DNA of 5,136 nucleotides from Candidatus Nanohalarchaeota archaeon (lineage in GTDB: Archaea; EX4484-52; B79-G9): NCBI GenBank assembly GCA_003660865.1, contig QMVA01000124.1, positions 1-5,136 of the forward strand, read 5' to 3'. Positions 1 through 4,617 of the stretch are shown here, piece by piece. How positions within the stretch are numbered: position 1 is the stretch's first letter; each line of letters begins with the position of its first letter. The notes under the pieces were generated by a model, which saw nothing but the letters and a program-made list of their open reading frames with translations, was not told the origin of the DNA and made no database searches. The translations under genes were made by a program, and so were the position numbers.

Positions 1-15
1 AAAATTCACCTATAG

Positions 16-201
16 ATGCTGGCGTGCATATATCCCAAAACAGTGCACGCGAATAGTGCAATTTTACACTTTAGTAAAAAAAACCATACCGACGACCTAA
101 TATTCGCCAAAAGAACAGAAGATGCTTTTAGGAAATATGAACGCGAAGAATTCATAGAGATGGACTTCAATGTATTTCTAAAAGAGACAAAAGAATGGTA
201 G
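16..201 (+). CDS. Small antitoxin-like hypothetical protein, possibly truncated
   Basis: The frame encodes 61 residues from an ATG directly preceded by an in-frame TAG. The C-terminal half looks protein-like: about residues 28-61 are charged, with EDAFRKYEREEFIEMDFNVF followed by LKETKEW. This 'charged helix, EF-x-x-MDF, FLKE, W' layout resembles the C-terminal tails of small archaeal RelB-like or other type II antitoxins, which wrap around a partner toxin. The first 27 residues look less convincing and include unusual Cys and His residues, so the original N-terminus may have been lost or the true start may lie elsewhere. No toxin gene follows on the same strand. The promoter region lies outside the window. 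The family assignment is an inference from general sequence character only. Confidence 0.4.
   Translation: MLACIYPKTVHANSAILHFSKKNHTDDLIFAKRTEDAFRKYEREEFIEMDFNVFLKETKEW
22..50. repeat. 7-bp perfect inverted repeat
   Basis: GCGTGCA at 22-28 and TGCACGC at 44-50 are perfect reverse complements separated by 15 bases. They lie inside the first 12 codons of the small antitoxin-like frame. They could form a hairpin or an operator-like site, which would argue that the coding region starts further downstream. A chance occurrence is also possible. Confidence 0.3.
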
Positions 202-234
202 ATACTTCATAAATTTTACTGGAACATTCATGAC

Positions 235-333
235 TTACCCTATAAATAACTCTTTTTCAATTATCAATCCCACAGGCTGATTTATTTCCGTACCTATTAT
301 CAGACAATCCCCATTAAAAAGTTCTACTTCTTC
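235..333 (-). pseudogene. Relic-like 32-codon open stretch after the membrane gene
   Basis: Read on the minus strand, the frame offset from the membrane gene opens after a TAG at 334-336 and runs 32 codons to a TAA at 235-237. The peptide has protein-like composition (for example FNGDCLIIGTEINQPVGLII, then EKELFIG). It overlaps the last three codons and the stop of the membrane gene in another frame and has no ATG, and no GTG or TTG near its beginning. It could be the tail of a decayed gene, or simply chance. I do not recognise a family. Confidence 0.22.
315..319 (-). terminator. T-run after the membrane protein gene
   Basis: Five consecutive T residues on the minus strand begin 4 bases after the TAG of the membrane protein gene. 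Archaeal transcription commonly ends at such U-runs without a hairpin. The run is short, so confidence is modest. Confidence 0.3.
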
Positions 334-986
334 CTATACTTCTTAACATAATCCTCCGCAAGCAGAGCCACAGAACCCTTAAGCCCGAGCCCAAGTGCAA
401 TACCGACACCTAATCCCACTGACCCGAGAATAACAAGCACAATCGCACTGATAAGAAACGTATCAATATTAACAATCGAAAGAGACATCACAAACCCGAC
501 AAACACAACAAGAAAAAACAATCCCTGCCCGATGATACTCGAATGAATCTCATTATCCCCGAAAATATCCTCCTTAACATACATTCCAATAACATAAGAC
601 AAAAGCAGCACAATTCCCGCTGCAACAATCGTAGGCACAAACCCGATAAAATTCTGAAGTTGAACCGCAACAGATTCAAGACGTTCCATCTGGCATACTG
701 CTACATGAATCACAATCAGTATCAAATACCACTTAACGAGCGTCCCTGCAACAGAACTCACCTTCAGCGGAATCTTGCCCTTATCCCTGACATAGCGATC
801 CACCCTAAGTCCCACAAGTGCCTTTCTGGAAGCATATCCAAGAACAACAGCAACAACATATCCCACAATAAGTATGACCAGCGCATAAAACAAATCCATA
901 GAATTACTTACCACAACCTCTCTGACTCCATCAACAAACACATTAACCGATTCTGCCATCAAAACCACCTCGTCATCATAATTCAT
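324..986 (-). CDS. Five-helix membrane protein related to mechanosensitive channel transmembrane domains
   Basis: A 220-residue integral membrane protein. Hydrophobic segments lie at about residues 31-52, 83-98, 115-137, 152-173 and 176-200. The last helix is Gly/Ala-rich (GSVGLGVGIALGLGLKGSVA) and is followed by a charged tail ending KKYRKK. That pattern matches the 'conserved TM helix' proteins related to the pore region of MscS-type small-conductance channels. The soluble beta-domain that follows the pore helix in true MscS proteins is absent, so channel activity is an inference. I chose the ATG at 986. The upstream in-frame TTG at 1013 falls at the TATA box edge, and a TATA element at about 1013-1027 predicts transcription starting near 992-996, giving an almost leaderless mRNA. 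The stop is TAG. The gene stands alone, divergent from two micro-ORFs. Confidence 0.8.
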   Translation of the reverse strand: MNYDDEVVLMAESVNVFVDGVREVVVSNSMDLFYALVILIVGYVVAVVLGYASRKALVGLRVDRYVRDKGKIPLKVSSVAGTLVKWYLILIVIHVAVCQMERLESVAVQLQNFIGFVPTIVAAGIVLLLSYVIGMYVKEDIFGDNEIHSSIIGQGLFFLVVFVGFVMSLSIVNIDTFLISAIVLVILGSVGLGVGIALGLGLKGSVALLAEDYVKKYRKK

Positions 987-1012
987 TTCTGGTATATATG
1001 GTATACTAAGCA

Positions 1013-1027
1013 ATTTATATATTTAAC
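1013..1027. promoter_or_regulatory. AT-rich TATA region shared by divergent genes
   Basis: The stretch ATTTATATATTTAAC reads as TTTATATA on the plus strand and as TTAAATATATAAA on the minus strand; both are good archaeal TATA boxes. Its centre lies about 34 bp ahead of the membrane-protein ATG at 986 and about 19 bp ahead of the plus-strand GTG at 1038. The minus-strand use fits the normal 22-27 bp TATA-to-start spacing well. The plus-strand use fits less well, and a second TATA-like stretch at 991-1005 (GGTATATATGGTATA) may serve that direction. Confidence 0.55.
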
Positions 1028-1037
1028 ACAAAACAGA

Positions 1038-1184
1038 GTGGATTATATTAAGAAGACACCTAATGAGATATGGAGCGCGCAGCAAAAGGAGCTAATTGAT
1101 GCGCAGATTGAGGGGATAAGTGCAGAATATGAACAATTTAGGAAACTCCATGGGTTCGGTAAAGAAGGTCAGGAGAATCAGTGA
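1038..1184 (+). CDS. 48-residue hypothetical protein
   Basis: A GTG start gives a 48-residue, charged, probably helical protein containing TPNEIWSAQQKELIDAQIEG and ending GKEGQENQ. The composition (E, Q, K, I and a single W) is that of a soluble protein rather than a chance frame. The frame stays open much further upstream through the antisense of the membrane gene, but only the part from about 1038 looks genuine. GTG is the only plausible start after the AT-rich promoter, and no Shine-Dalgarno is visible. The next small frame overlaps its end. I do not recognise the family. Confidence 0.55.
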   Translation: MDYIKKTPNEIWSAQQKELIDAQIEGISAEYEQFRKLHGFGKEGQENQ

Positions 1185-1257
1185 AAAAGAATTGCATAAA
1201 CTTGTGCATAAGTCGGCGAAAAGGAGCCGTCAAAGGTTTTCAGGGAGTTTAGGTTGA
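1150..1257 (+). CDS. 35-residue basic micro-protein overlapping the preceding gene
   Basis: From the ATG at 1150 this frame encodes a strongly basic peptide beginning MGSVKKVRRISEKELHKLVH and ending RQRFSGSLG. It overlaps the preceding 48-residue frame by 35 bp in another reading frame. A second in-frame ATG at 1129 would add seven residues (MNNLGNS) and extend the overlap to 56 bp. AGGAAA lies six bases before the ATG at 1150 and could serve as a weak ribosome binding site, so I prefer that start. The high Lys/Arg content suggests a nucleic-acid or ribosome contact, but this is speculative. The alternative is that the two frames are one gene split by a frameshift in the overlap. Confidence 0.42.
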   Translation: MGSVKKVRRISEKELHKLVHKSAKRSRQRFSGSLG

Positions 1258-1284
1258 TTAAATTCACAAAATAGGGCATATAAC

Positions 1285-1301
1285 ATTTTTAGTGAAAAAA
1301 A
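1285..1301. terminator. Bidirectional T-run terminator between convergent genes
   Basis: TTTTT at 1285-1289 follows the plus-strand micro-ORFs. AAAAAAA at 1295-1301 gives a T7 run on the minus strand, ten bases after the TAA of the PUA gene. Both are archaeal-style U-run termination signals lying between converging transcription units. Confidence 0.55.
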
Positions 1302-1310
1302 TAGATATTG

Positions 1311-1793
1311 TTAAAATTTCTTGATTCTTCTTTGCTTAGGCAACTGATTCTTCACCCGATTATCTTTGTAGATGGCGCAGCCAAGATAATCATTCCCGAA
1401 TTTTACTATTACATAAGATGAGATGAATTTCTCGCGCGAACTTATGTTCTCCAAATCAAGCCCCCGTAGGTAGTTTTGGGCATCTGCATTATCTAGTTCA
1501 AGTATGTTTTTTGTCGCATGCTTCCCAAAAAGCTGGATGGCGTTTGTTGTCAGTTTCAGTGTGGCGGATCTTCTTGCAAAGAGCATGCCTATACCTTCCA
1601 TTTTCAGGTCACTCAGGTCTTTTGAGAGAGCGCATCTCGTGGTCAGCCAGATCTTGTCTGAACGCTCTAAGTATTCATATTTGTCAAGGATAGATTTTTC
1701 TATACCGTATTGCTCATTGATCTCTTTGAAGAGATCTTTTTTTTCACGCGTGTTCAGGATTTTCAGGGCTGATGGTCTTTTCTGCATAATCAT
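1311..1793 (-). CDS. Stand-alone PUA-type RNA-binding protein (NOL1/NOP2/Fmu-associated)
   Basis: A 160-residue soluble protein resembling the archaeal 'NOL1/NOP2/fmu family ribosome biogenesis' group. In bacteria the equivalent module forms the C-terminal part of RsmF-type rRNA methyltransferases. Residues 1-75 form a pre-PUA region (a short basic start, then EQYGIEKSILDKYEYLE and GIGMLFAR). Residues 78-155 carry the PUA-like signature: TLKLTTNAIQLFGKHATKNI, LRGLDLENI, SSYVIVKFGNDYLGCAIY and, near the end, NQLPKQRRIK. The PUA fold binds structured RNA. There is no catalytic domain. The ATG at 1793 lies 3 bp after the methyltransferase stop, so the two are almost certainly co-transcribed and translationally coupled. 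ATG at 1787 is an alternative start. The protein likely helps an RNA-modifying enzyme bind its substrate. The stop is TAA. Confidence 0.82.
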   Translation of the reverse strand: MIMQKRPSALKILNTREKKDLFKEINEQYGIEKSILDKYEYLERSDKIWLTTRCALSKDLSDLKMEGIGMLFARRSATLKLTTNAIQLFGKHATKNILELDNADAQNYLRGLDLENISSREKFISSYVIVKFGNDYLGCAIYKDNRVKNQLPKQRRIKKF

Positions 1794-1796
1794 TGC

Positions 1797-2735
1797 CTAT
1801 TCTTTTTTTATCTTCGCTACAAAAAATCCTTCAGAGTCATTGTCCTGGGGGTATATTCTTGCGCAGTTCTTTACCTGTTCTGTGTATTGCCTGCCCTGCC
1901 ATTCTTCTATGCCTGGTCTTGTTTTCAGACCGTCCAAAGTTATTTTTTCTACAGTCAGGCCTTTGACTTTGTCAAGAAGATTTGTGATTACTTCTTCGTT
2001 TTCCTCAGGGGCCAAGGTGCATGTGGAATATACCATGGTTCCACCGGGTTTCAGGCAGTGTATTGCGTTTGTTGTTATGTGTTTCTGGAGCCTTGAGAGG
2101 CCGTGTATTAAGGTTTCGCTCCATCTTGAGAGGACTTTCCAGTCTTTTCTGATTGTGCCTTCTGCTGAGCAGGGGGCGTCTATGAGTATTTTGTCGAATT
2201 GTATGTGAGATTTATTTAGTTTGGCTGCATCCATCCTTGTTACGATAGTATTTATTATGCCGCTTTTGTCGAGGTTGTATCTTAGGGCTTTTATGCGCGA
2301 CATGTTTGAATCATTTGCGATTATTAAGCCCGTGTTTTCCATCATCTCTGCCATCTGGGTTGTTTTTGAGCCAGGTGCTGCGCATGTATCCAGTATTGTC
2401 TCGTATTTTTTAGGGTCAAGTACAAGCGGCGGTATCATAGATGATGCTTCCTGAACATAGAAATAGCCGAGGAAATGTTCAAGTGTGTTTCCAAGGGCGA
2501 TATCTGCTTTGTTTTCAATCCAGAAACCGTGCCGTGTCCATGGTATGGGTTTCAGGATGAATCCGTGGTCTTTCAGGCGTTGAGTGCATTCGCTTACAGT
2601 GGCTTTAAGCGTATTGATTCTTATTGCGCGCCTCAGTGGGATTTTGCAGTATTTAAGATATGTCTTGTTTTCGCGTCCCAACAATGCGTGAGATCGTGCT
2701 TTGAAGTCTGAAGGGAGTATAATGTCTTGTTTCAT
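1797..2735 (-). CDS. NOL1/NOP2/Sun family RNA m5C methyltransferase (archaeal Trm4-like)
   Basis: A 312-residue SAM-dependent enzyme that methylates carbon 5 of cytosine in RNA, most likely tRNA by analogy with archaeal Trm4. The visible order is: an N-terminal RNA-binding region (residues 1-100, with RRAIRINTLKA at 35-45); SAM motif I, ILDTCAAPGSKT, at 114-125; the ribose-binding acidic site ANDSN at 140-144; MDA at 168-170; motif IV DAPCSAEGT at 186-194 with Cys189 (enzyme release); and motif VI YSTCTLAPEENE at 236-247 with Cys239 (the expected nucleophile). The C-terminal ARIYPQDNDSEGFFVAKIKK is typical of the family. Both cysteines are present, so it should be active. The length matches archaeal Trm4 proteins that lack a fused PUA domain. 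A PUA protein follows 3 bp downstream. The ATG start lies 83 bp inside the upstream phosphoesterase gene, with only a weak GTGA before it. The exact target cytosine cannot be told from sequence. Confidence 0.93.
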   Translation of the reverse strand: MKQDIILPSDFKARSHALLGRENKTYLKYCKIPLRRAIRINTLKATVSECTQRLKDHGFILKPIPWTRHGFWIENKADIALGNTLEHFLGYFYVQEASSMIPPLVLDPKKYETILDTCAAPGSKTTQMAEMMENTGLIIANDSNMSRIKALRYNLDKSGIINTIVTRMDAAKLNKSHIQFDKILIDAPCSAEGTIRKDWKVLSRWSETLIHGLSRLQKHITTNAIHCLKPGGTMVYSTCTLAPEENEEVITNLLDKVKGLTVEKITLDGLKTRPGIEEWQGRQYTEQVKNCARIYPQDNDSEGFFVAKIKKE

Positions 2736-3339
2736 TGAGGTTCACAACTTTTATGTTTTTTTCGGGCAGGTCTATTATGTATCCTTTACCTCTGCCGTGG
2801 CCTGCAAGTGCGCAGTTTATTGCCAGTGTGCTTGCGATTTTTTCTATGCCGTTTGATTCGTGGATGTGACCGAAGATATGAAGATATGGATTCTTTGCTG
2901 ATATGAATCGACGGTATTCCATGTGGCCTGCGTGCGGTGTAGACCATGCGTGGTCAAGGATGCTATATGGTGGGTAGTGTGTTATCATGATAAGTTTTTC
3001 GCTATCTATATATTTTACTGCATCAAGGATTTCTTCGAGATTGAATGGTGTGCTGGGACCGATGCATAAAAAATGATAGTCTTCATGTGCGAAAATACCG
3101 CAATTATTTACTGTGACATGTTCGCTGGTATAAACGAGATTCCGATCCCAGTTCCCTGGTGTGATGAAACTTCTTGTCTTTTTTGCATCCAGCTCTTTGA
3201 AAAAGAGATAAGCTAACTGATTGTCCGAGAAGTCGCCAGCATTGATAAAGATATCAATATTTTCGGTTTCGATTGTTTTTAGAATGTTGCTGCATAGTGC
3301 GGCGCTTCCGTGTATGTCGGATGTGCATAGCAGTCTCAT
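2653..3339 (-). CDS. Calcineurin-like metallophosphoesterase
   Basis: A 228-residue cytosolic phosphoesterase with the full two-metal motif set: DIHG with Asp8 and His10, GDF with Asp36, GNWD with Asn63 and Asp65, THYPP with His121, and GHIH with His158 and His160. Substrates of this family range from phosphoproteins to nucleotides and nucleic acids, so none can be assigned. The GNWD motif has Trp where GNHD is usual, a variation seen in several archaeal members. The core fold appears to end near residue 203 (IIDLPEKNIKVVNLNE). The last 25 residues read through the start of the methyltransferase gene and have little family character, which suggests that an original stop was lost. The ATG at 3339 sits about 26 bp after a TATA-like stretch, which suggests a leaderless mRNA of its own. 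Confidence 0.88.
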   Translation of the reverse strand: MRLLCTSDIHGSAALCSNILKTIETENIDIFINAGDFSDNQLAYLFFKELDAKKTRSFITPGNWDRNLVYTSEHVTVNNCGIFAHEDYHFLCIGPSTPFNLEEILDAVKYIDSEKLIMITHYPPYSILDHAWSTPHAGHMEYRRFISAKNPYLHIFGHIHESNGIEKIASTLAINCALAGHGRGKGYIIDLPEKNIKVVNLNETRHYTPFRLQSTISRIVGTRKQDIS

Positions 3340-3362
3340 ATTTATATAGAGGATAGCAGTAT

Positions 3363-3376
3363 CTATAAAAATATAT
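3363..3376 (-). promoter_or_regulatory. TATA-like element for the phosphoesterase gene
   Basis: The minus strand reads ATATATTTTTATAG in the 43-bp gap between the tbp stop and the phosphoesterase ATG. Its TTTATA part is centred about 26 bp before the ATG at 3339, which predicts transcription starting at or next to the ATG. The same T-run could end the tbp transcript. This argues that tbp and the downstream genes can be expressed separately. Confidence 0.5.
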
Positions 3377-3382
3377 GTGTTT

Positions 3383-4018
3383 TTACAGGGCGTGTATTGC
3401 CTGTAGCTGCTTACGCAACTTTACTATGGATCGATCGACAATGTCTTCGCTTTTCGCGCCAGTACATACTATTTTTCCGGAATTGAATATCAGAAAGACG
3501 ACTTTTGGCTCACCAAGCCTATAGACTAGCCCTGGAAACTGCTCGGGTTCATACTCGCATTCACCCAGTTCAAATACTATCTTGTTCAGGTCAAGTTTTG
3601 ATTTGAGATTTGCTGATGCGACAATGTTTACAATCTTTATATCTGTTTTACCTTTTACTTCAATTCCAAGGTCCCTGAATGCCTCAACTGTTTTCTCTAC
3701 TGCTTTTTTTGCGTTATCAAATGATTTTGAGCCTGAGCATATTATTTTGCCAGTTGTGAATATAAGTGTTGATGCTTTGGGGTCTTTTATGCGATAAACG
3801 AGACCGGGAAAGGATTCTGGCTCGTATTCTGCTTCGTGCAGATTTGCTGCGAGCATCTCTAGTGAGAATTTGGTGTGAGTATCTGCGGATACTACAATGT
3901 TTTGTATCTTAATTTCCGCATCTTCGACAACCTCTTTTTCAGTTATTTTTTCTGTACCTTTAGCAACCACTTCTTCCATTGTTTCTTCTGTATCTTTAGC
4001 AACATCTTTTCCAGTCAT
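3383..4018 (-). CDS. tbp: TATA-box binding protein with a repeat-rich N-terminal extension
   Basis: The general transcription factor that binds the TATA box and recruits TFB and RNA polymerase. From the ATG at 4018 it has 211 residues. The saddle consists of two direct repeats, about residues 36-120 and 127-211. Each contains NIV(V/A)S, then EYEPE(S/Q)FPGLVYR, then LIF, then GK-I-(I/V)C-(S/T)G-(S/A)KS. The four expected DNA-intercalating phenylalanines are visible at 70, 87, 161 and 178. Residues 1-35 are an extra charged extension built from 12-residue units beginning VAKDTEETMEEV and VAKGTEKITEKE. Archaeal TBPs normally start almost directly at the first repeat and often carry an acidic C-terminal tail, which is absent here (the end is LQAIHAL). 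A GTG codon lies directly before the ATG and could be the start. The ribosome binding site is weak (GGTG two bases from the ATG). The gene has its own TATA box at about 4080-4088. Confidence 0.96.
   Translation of the reverse strand: MTGKDVAKDTEETMEEVVAKGTEKITEKEVVEDAEIKIQNIVVSADTHTKFSLEMLAANLHEAEYEPESFPGLVYRIKDPKASTLIFTTGKIICSGSKSFDNAKKAVEKTVEAFRDLGIEVKGKTDIKIVNIVASANLKSKLDLNKIVFELGECEYEPEQFPGLVYRLGEPKVVFLIFNSGKIVCTGAKSEDIVDRSIVKLRKQLQAIHAL
3952..4003. repeat. 36-bp period tandem repeat inside tbp
   Basis: CTGTACCTTTAGCAAC from 3952 recurs as CTGTATCTTTAGCAAC from 3988, exactly 36 bp apart, and the similarity continues on both sides. The period is in frame and gives the 12-residue repeat in the TBP N-terminal extension. 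Internal tandem duplication is the simplest explanation. Confidence 0.75.
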
Positions 4019-4060
4019 CACACCATCTCTTATTTACTAATTTTTTAGATTAATTAATGA

Positions 4061-4088
4061 TTATTAATAAATAGATTTCTTTATATAT
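4061..4088 (-). promoter_or_regulatory. tbp promoter: TATA box with an adjacent palindrome
   Basis: The minus strand reads ATATATAAAG at 4088-4079, a good archaeal TATA box. Transcription would start near 4058-4062, leaving a leader of about 40 bases. A perfect 10-bp palindrome, TTATTAATAA (4061-4070), and TTAATTAA (4050-4057) lie between the TATA box and the likely start. They could bind a regulator or simply reflect AT-rich sequence. On the plus strand the same box reads TTTATATAT and might drive transcription into the structured region 4110-4600. Confidence 0.5.
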
Positions 4089-4141
4089 CTTAAGTCTTTT
4101 GGTGTATGGGGATGATGTTGCATAACTAGTAGGAATTACAT

Positions 4142-4226
4142 GGACTGTTGCTGTTTTTAACAATTTGGCCAAAAAAGGCTAAACGACATCAAAAAGCCCT
4201 TTGGTCAAGACTTGTGCAACAGCACC
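4142..4226. mobile_element. 85-bp miniature inverted-repeat element (MITE-like or IS remnant)
   Basis: The left end reads GGACTGTTGC and the right end, reverse-complemented, reads GGTGCTGTTGC. The CTGTTGC/GCAACAG arms (4144-4150 and 4216-4222) are a perfect 7-bp match. Inside them a second imperfect pair, GGCCAAAAAAGGCT (4167-4180) and AGCCCTTTGGTC (4195-4206), continues the symmetry. TACAT lies immediately outside both ends (4137-4141 and 4227-4231), which looks like a 5-bp target-site duplication. The GG..CTGTTGC ends recall those of IS6-family elements such as IS26 (GGCACTGTTGCAAA), but that family makes 8-bp duplications, so the family stays open. There is no transposase inside, so it would move only with help from a related element. 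Confidence 0.6.
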
Positions 4227-4245
4227 TACATGAGGAATCTTTCCG

Positions 4246-4263
4246 AAAAAAGTACATTTTTTT
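4246..4263. terminator. A-run/T-run inverted repeat
   Basis: AAAAAA at 4246-4251 and TTTTTTT at 4257-4263 flank GTACA. On the plus strand this is a weak hairpin ending in a T-run, and it could stop a transcript crossing the miniature element. It may also be low-complexity sequence with no function. Confidence 0.3.
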
Positions 4264-4334
4264 GGTAGTTCAAACGCTAAATATTCCGCTACTCTATTTG
4301 GGGTGGTACGCGGAATCTTTGCGTGTCAACAACC
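4264..4334. repeat. 71-bp long imperfect hairpin
   Basis: Nested pairing, from the outside in: GGTAGTT (4264-4270) with AACAACC (4328-4334), one mismatch; ACGC (4274-4277) with GCGT (4321-4324); ATTCCGC (4283-4289) with GCGGAAT (4310-4316), perfect; TAC (4290-4292) with GTA (4306-4308). The unpaired loop is about 13 bases. The stacked stems with small internal loops are typical of a structured RNA or a decayed inverted-repeat element. I do not recognise a known RNA family. Confidence 0.5.
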
Positions 4335-4357
4335 TTAGGTGGTATGTGTGAAGTATG

Positions 4358-4452
4358 TACTACCTACTACCTGTCTATTGGCATCCGTCTATTGAGTACT
4401 AAAACACAATCTCTATATGTCGTCTGCAAGAGGGATGACTGCTGCGGGATGA
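4358..4452. repeat. Cluster of short direct repeats with 7- and 14-bp spacing
   Basis: TACTACC occurs twice in tandem (4358-4364 and 4365-4371). GTCTATTG occurs at 4373-4380 and 4387-4394, and GGGATGA at 4432-4438 and 4446-4452; both pairs have a 14-bp period. In addition GGTGGTA at 4338-4344 can pair with TACTACC at 4358-4364 through one G-T wobble. The repeats are too short and few for a CRISPR array. They could be iteron-like binding sites or replication-slippage products. Confidence 0.45.
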
Positions 4453-4601
4453 TATATTATCACAAAAAAAATATACCTGCCTGTCTTTTTGGAATCTATA
4501 TGTGTAATATGGCATTATTTTGCGCTTCAGAGAAATAATAATGAATCCCATCTGAATTTGAAAGTATATTCTTATGACTTGCATCCTGTGGATTTATCGT
4601 G

Positions 4602-4607
4602 AAAAAA
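4602..4607 (-). terminator. T6 run after the zinc-ribbon gene
   Basis: Six T residues on the minus strand begin 10 bases after the TAG stop of the zinc-ribbon gene, in a position expected for an archaeal U-run terminator. Confidence 0.45.
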
Positions 4608-4617
4608 TACCCTGCGC

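Larger units (their letters stand above)
4090..4617. other. Gene-poor, structure-rich intergenic region
   Basis: About 530 bp lie between the tbp promoter and the zinc-ribbon gene. The open frames on both strands are short, low in protein character, and cross obvious inverted repeats, so I do not call any gene. The region holds a miniature inverted-repeat element, an A-run/T-run hairpin, a long imperfect hairpin and several short direct repeats, described separately. It looks like a landing zone for mobile DNA or the site of an unrecognised structured RNA. Confidence 0.6.

Noticed and set aside
199..249. Possible TAG read-through (pyrrolysine) extending the first small frame by 15 codons
   Set aside because: The frame continues in phase to a TAA, but the extension is short. 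Three other genes in the window end in TAG, so TAG behaves as an ordinary stop.
984..1013. TTG start for the membrane protein, nine codons upstream
   Set aside because: The TTG lies at the TATA box and would precede the predicted transcription start. ATG at 986 fits the promoter spacing.
543..1037. Plus-strand open frame running into the 48-residue micro-ORF
   Set aside because: This part is antisense to the membrane protein and its translation is full of Asn, His and Arg, an artefact of codon bias. Only the part from about 1038 looks like protein.
1504..2208. Long plus-strand open frame of 234 codons
   Set aside because: It lies opposite the PUA and methyltransferase genes, which have clear family motifs on the minus strand. 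Its translation is rich in Ser, Phe and Cys with no domain character.
4110..4150. Box C-like ATGATGT suggesting a C/D guide RNA
   Set aside because: The last base of the box does not match and there is no box D (CTGA) at a suitable distance.
4148..4351. 67-codon plus-strand frame upstream of tbp
   Set aside because: It crosses the miniature element, the T-run and the long hairpin, and has no start signal or recognisable motif.
4338..4452. Possible CRISPR array
   Set aside because: The repeats are 7-8 bp with 7- or 14-bp spacing and differ from one another. CRISPR repeats are much longer and uniform.
4399..4584. 61-codon minus-strand frame after the zinc-ribbon gene
   Set aside because: Low-complexity composition, no ribosome binding site, and it spans the direct-repeat cluster. 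The frames at 4496-4717 (minus), 4574-4795 (plus) and 4323-4538 (plus) were rejected for the same reasons or as shadows of the zinc-ribbon gene.
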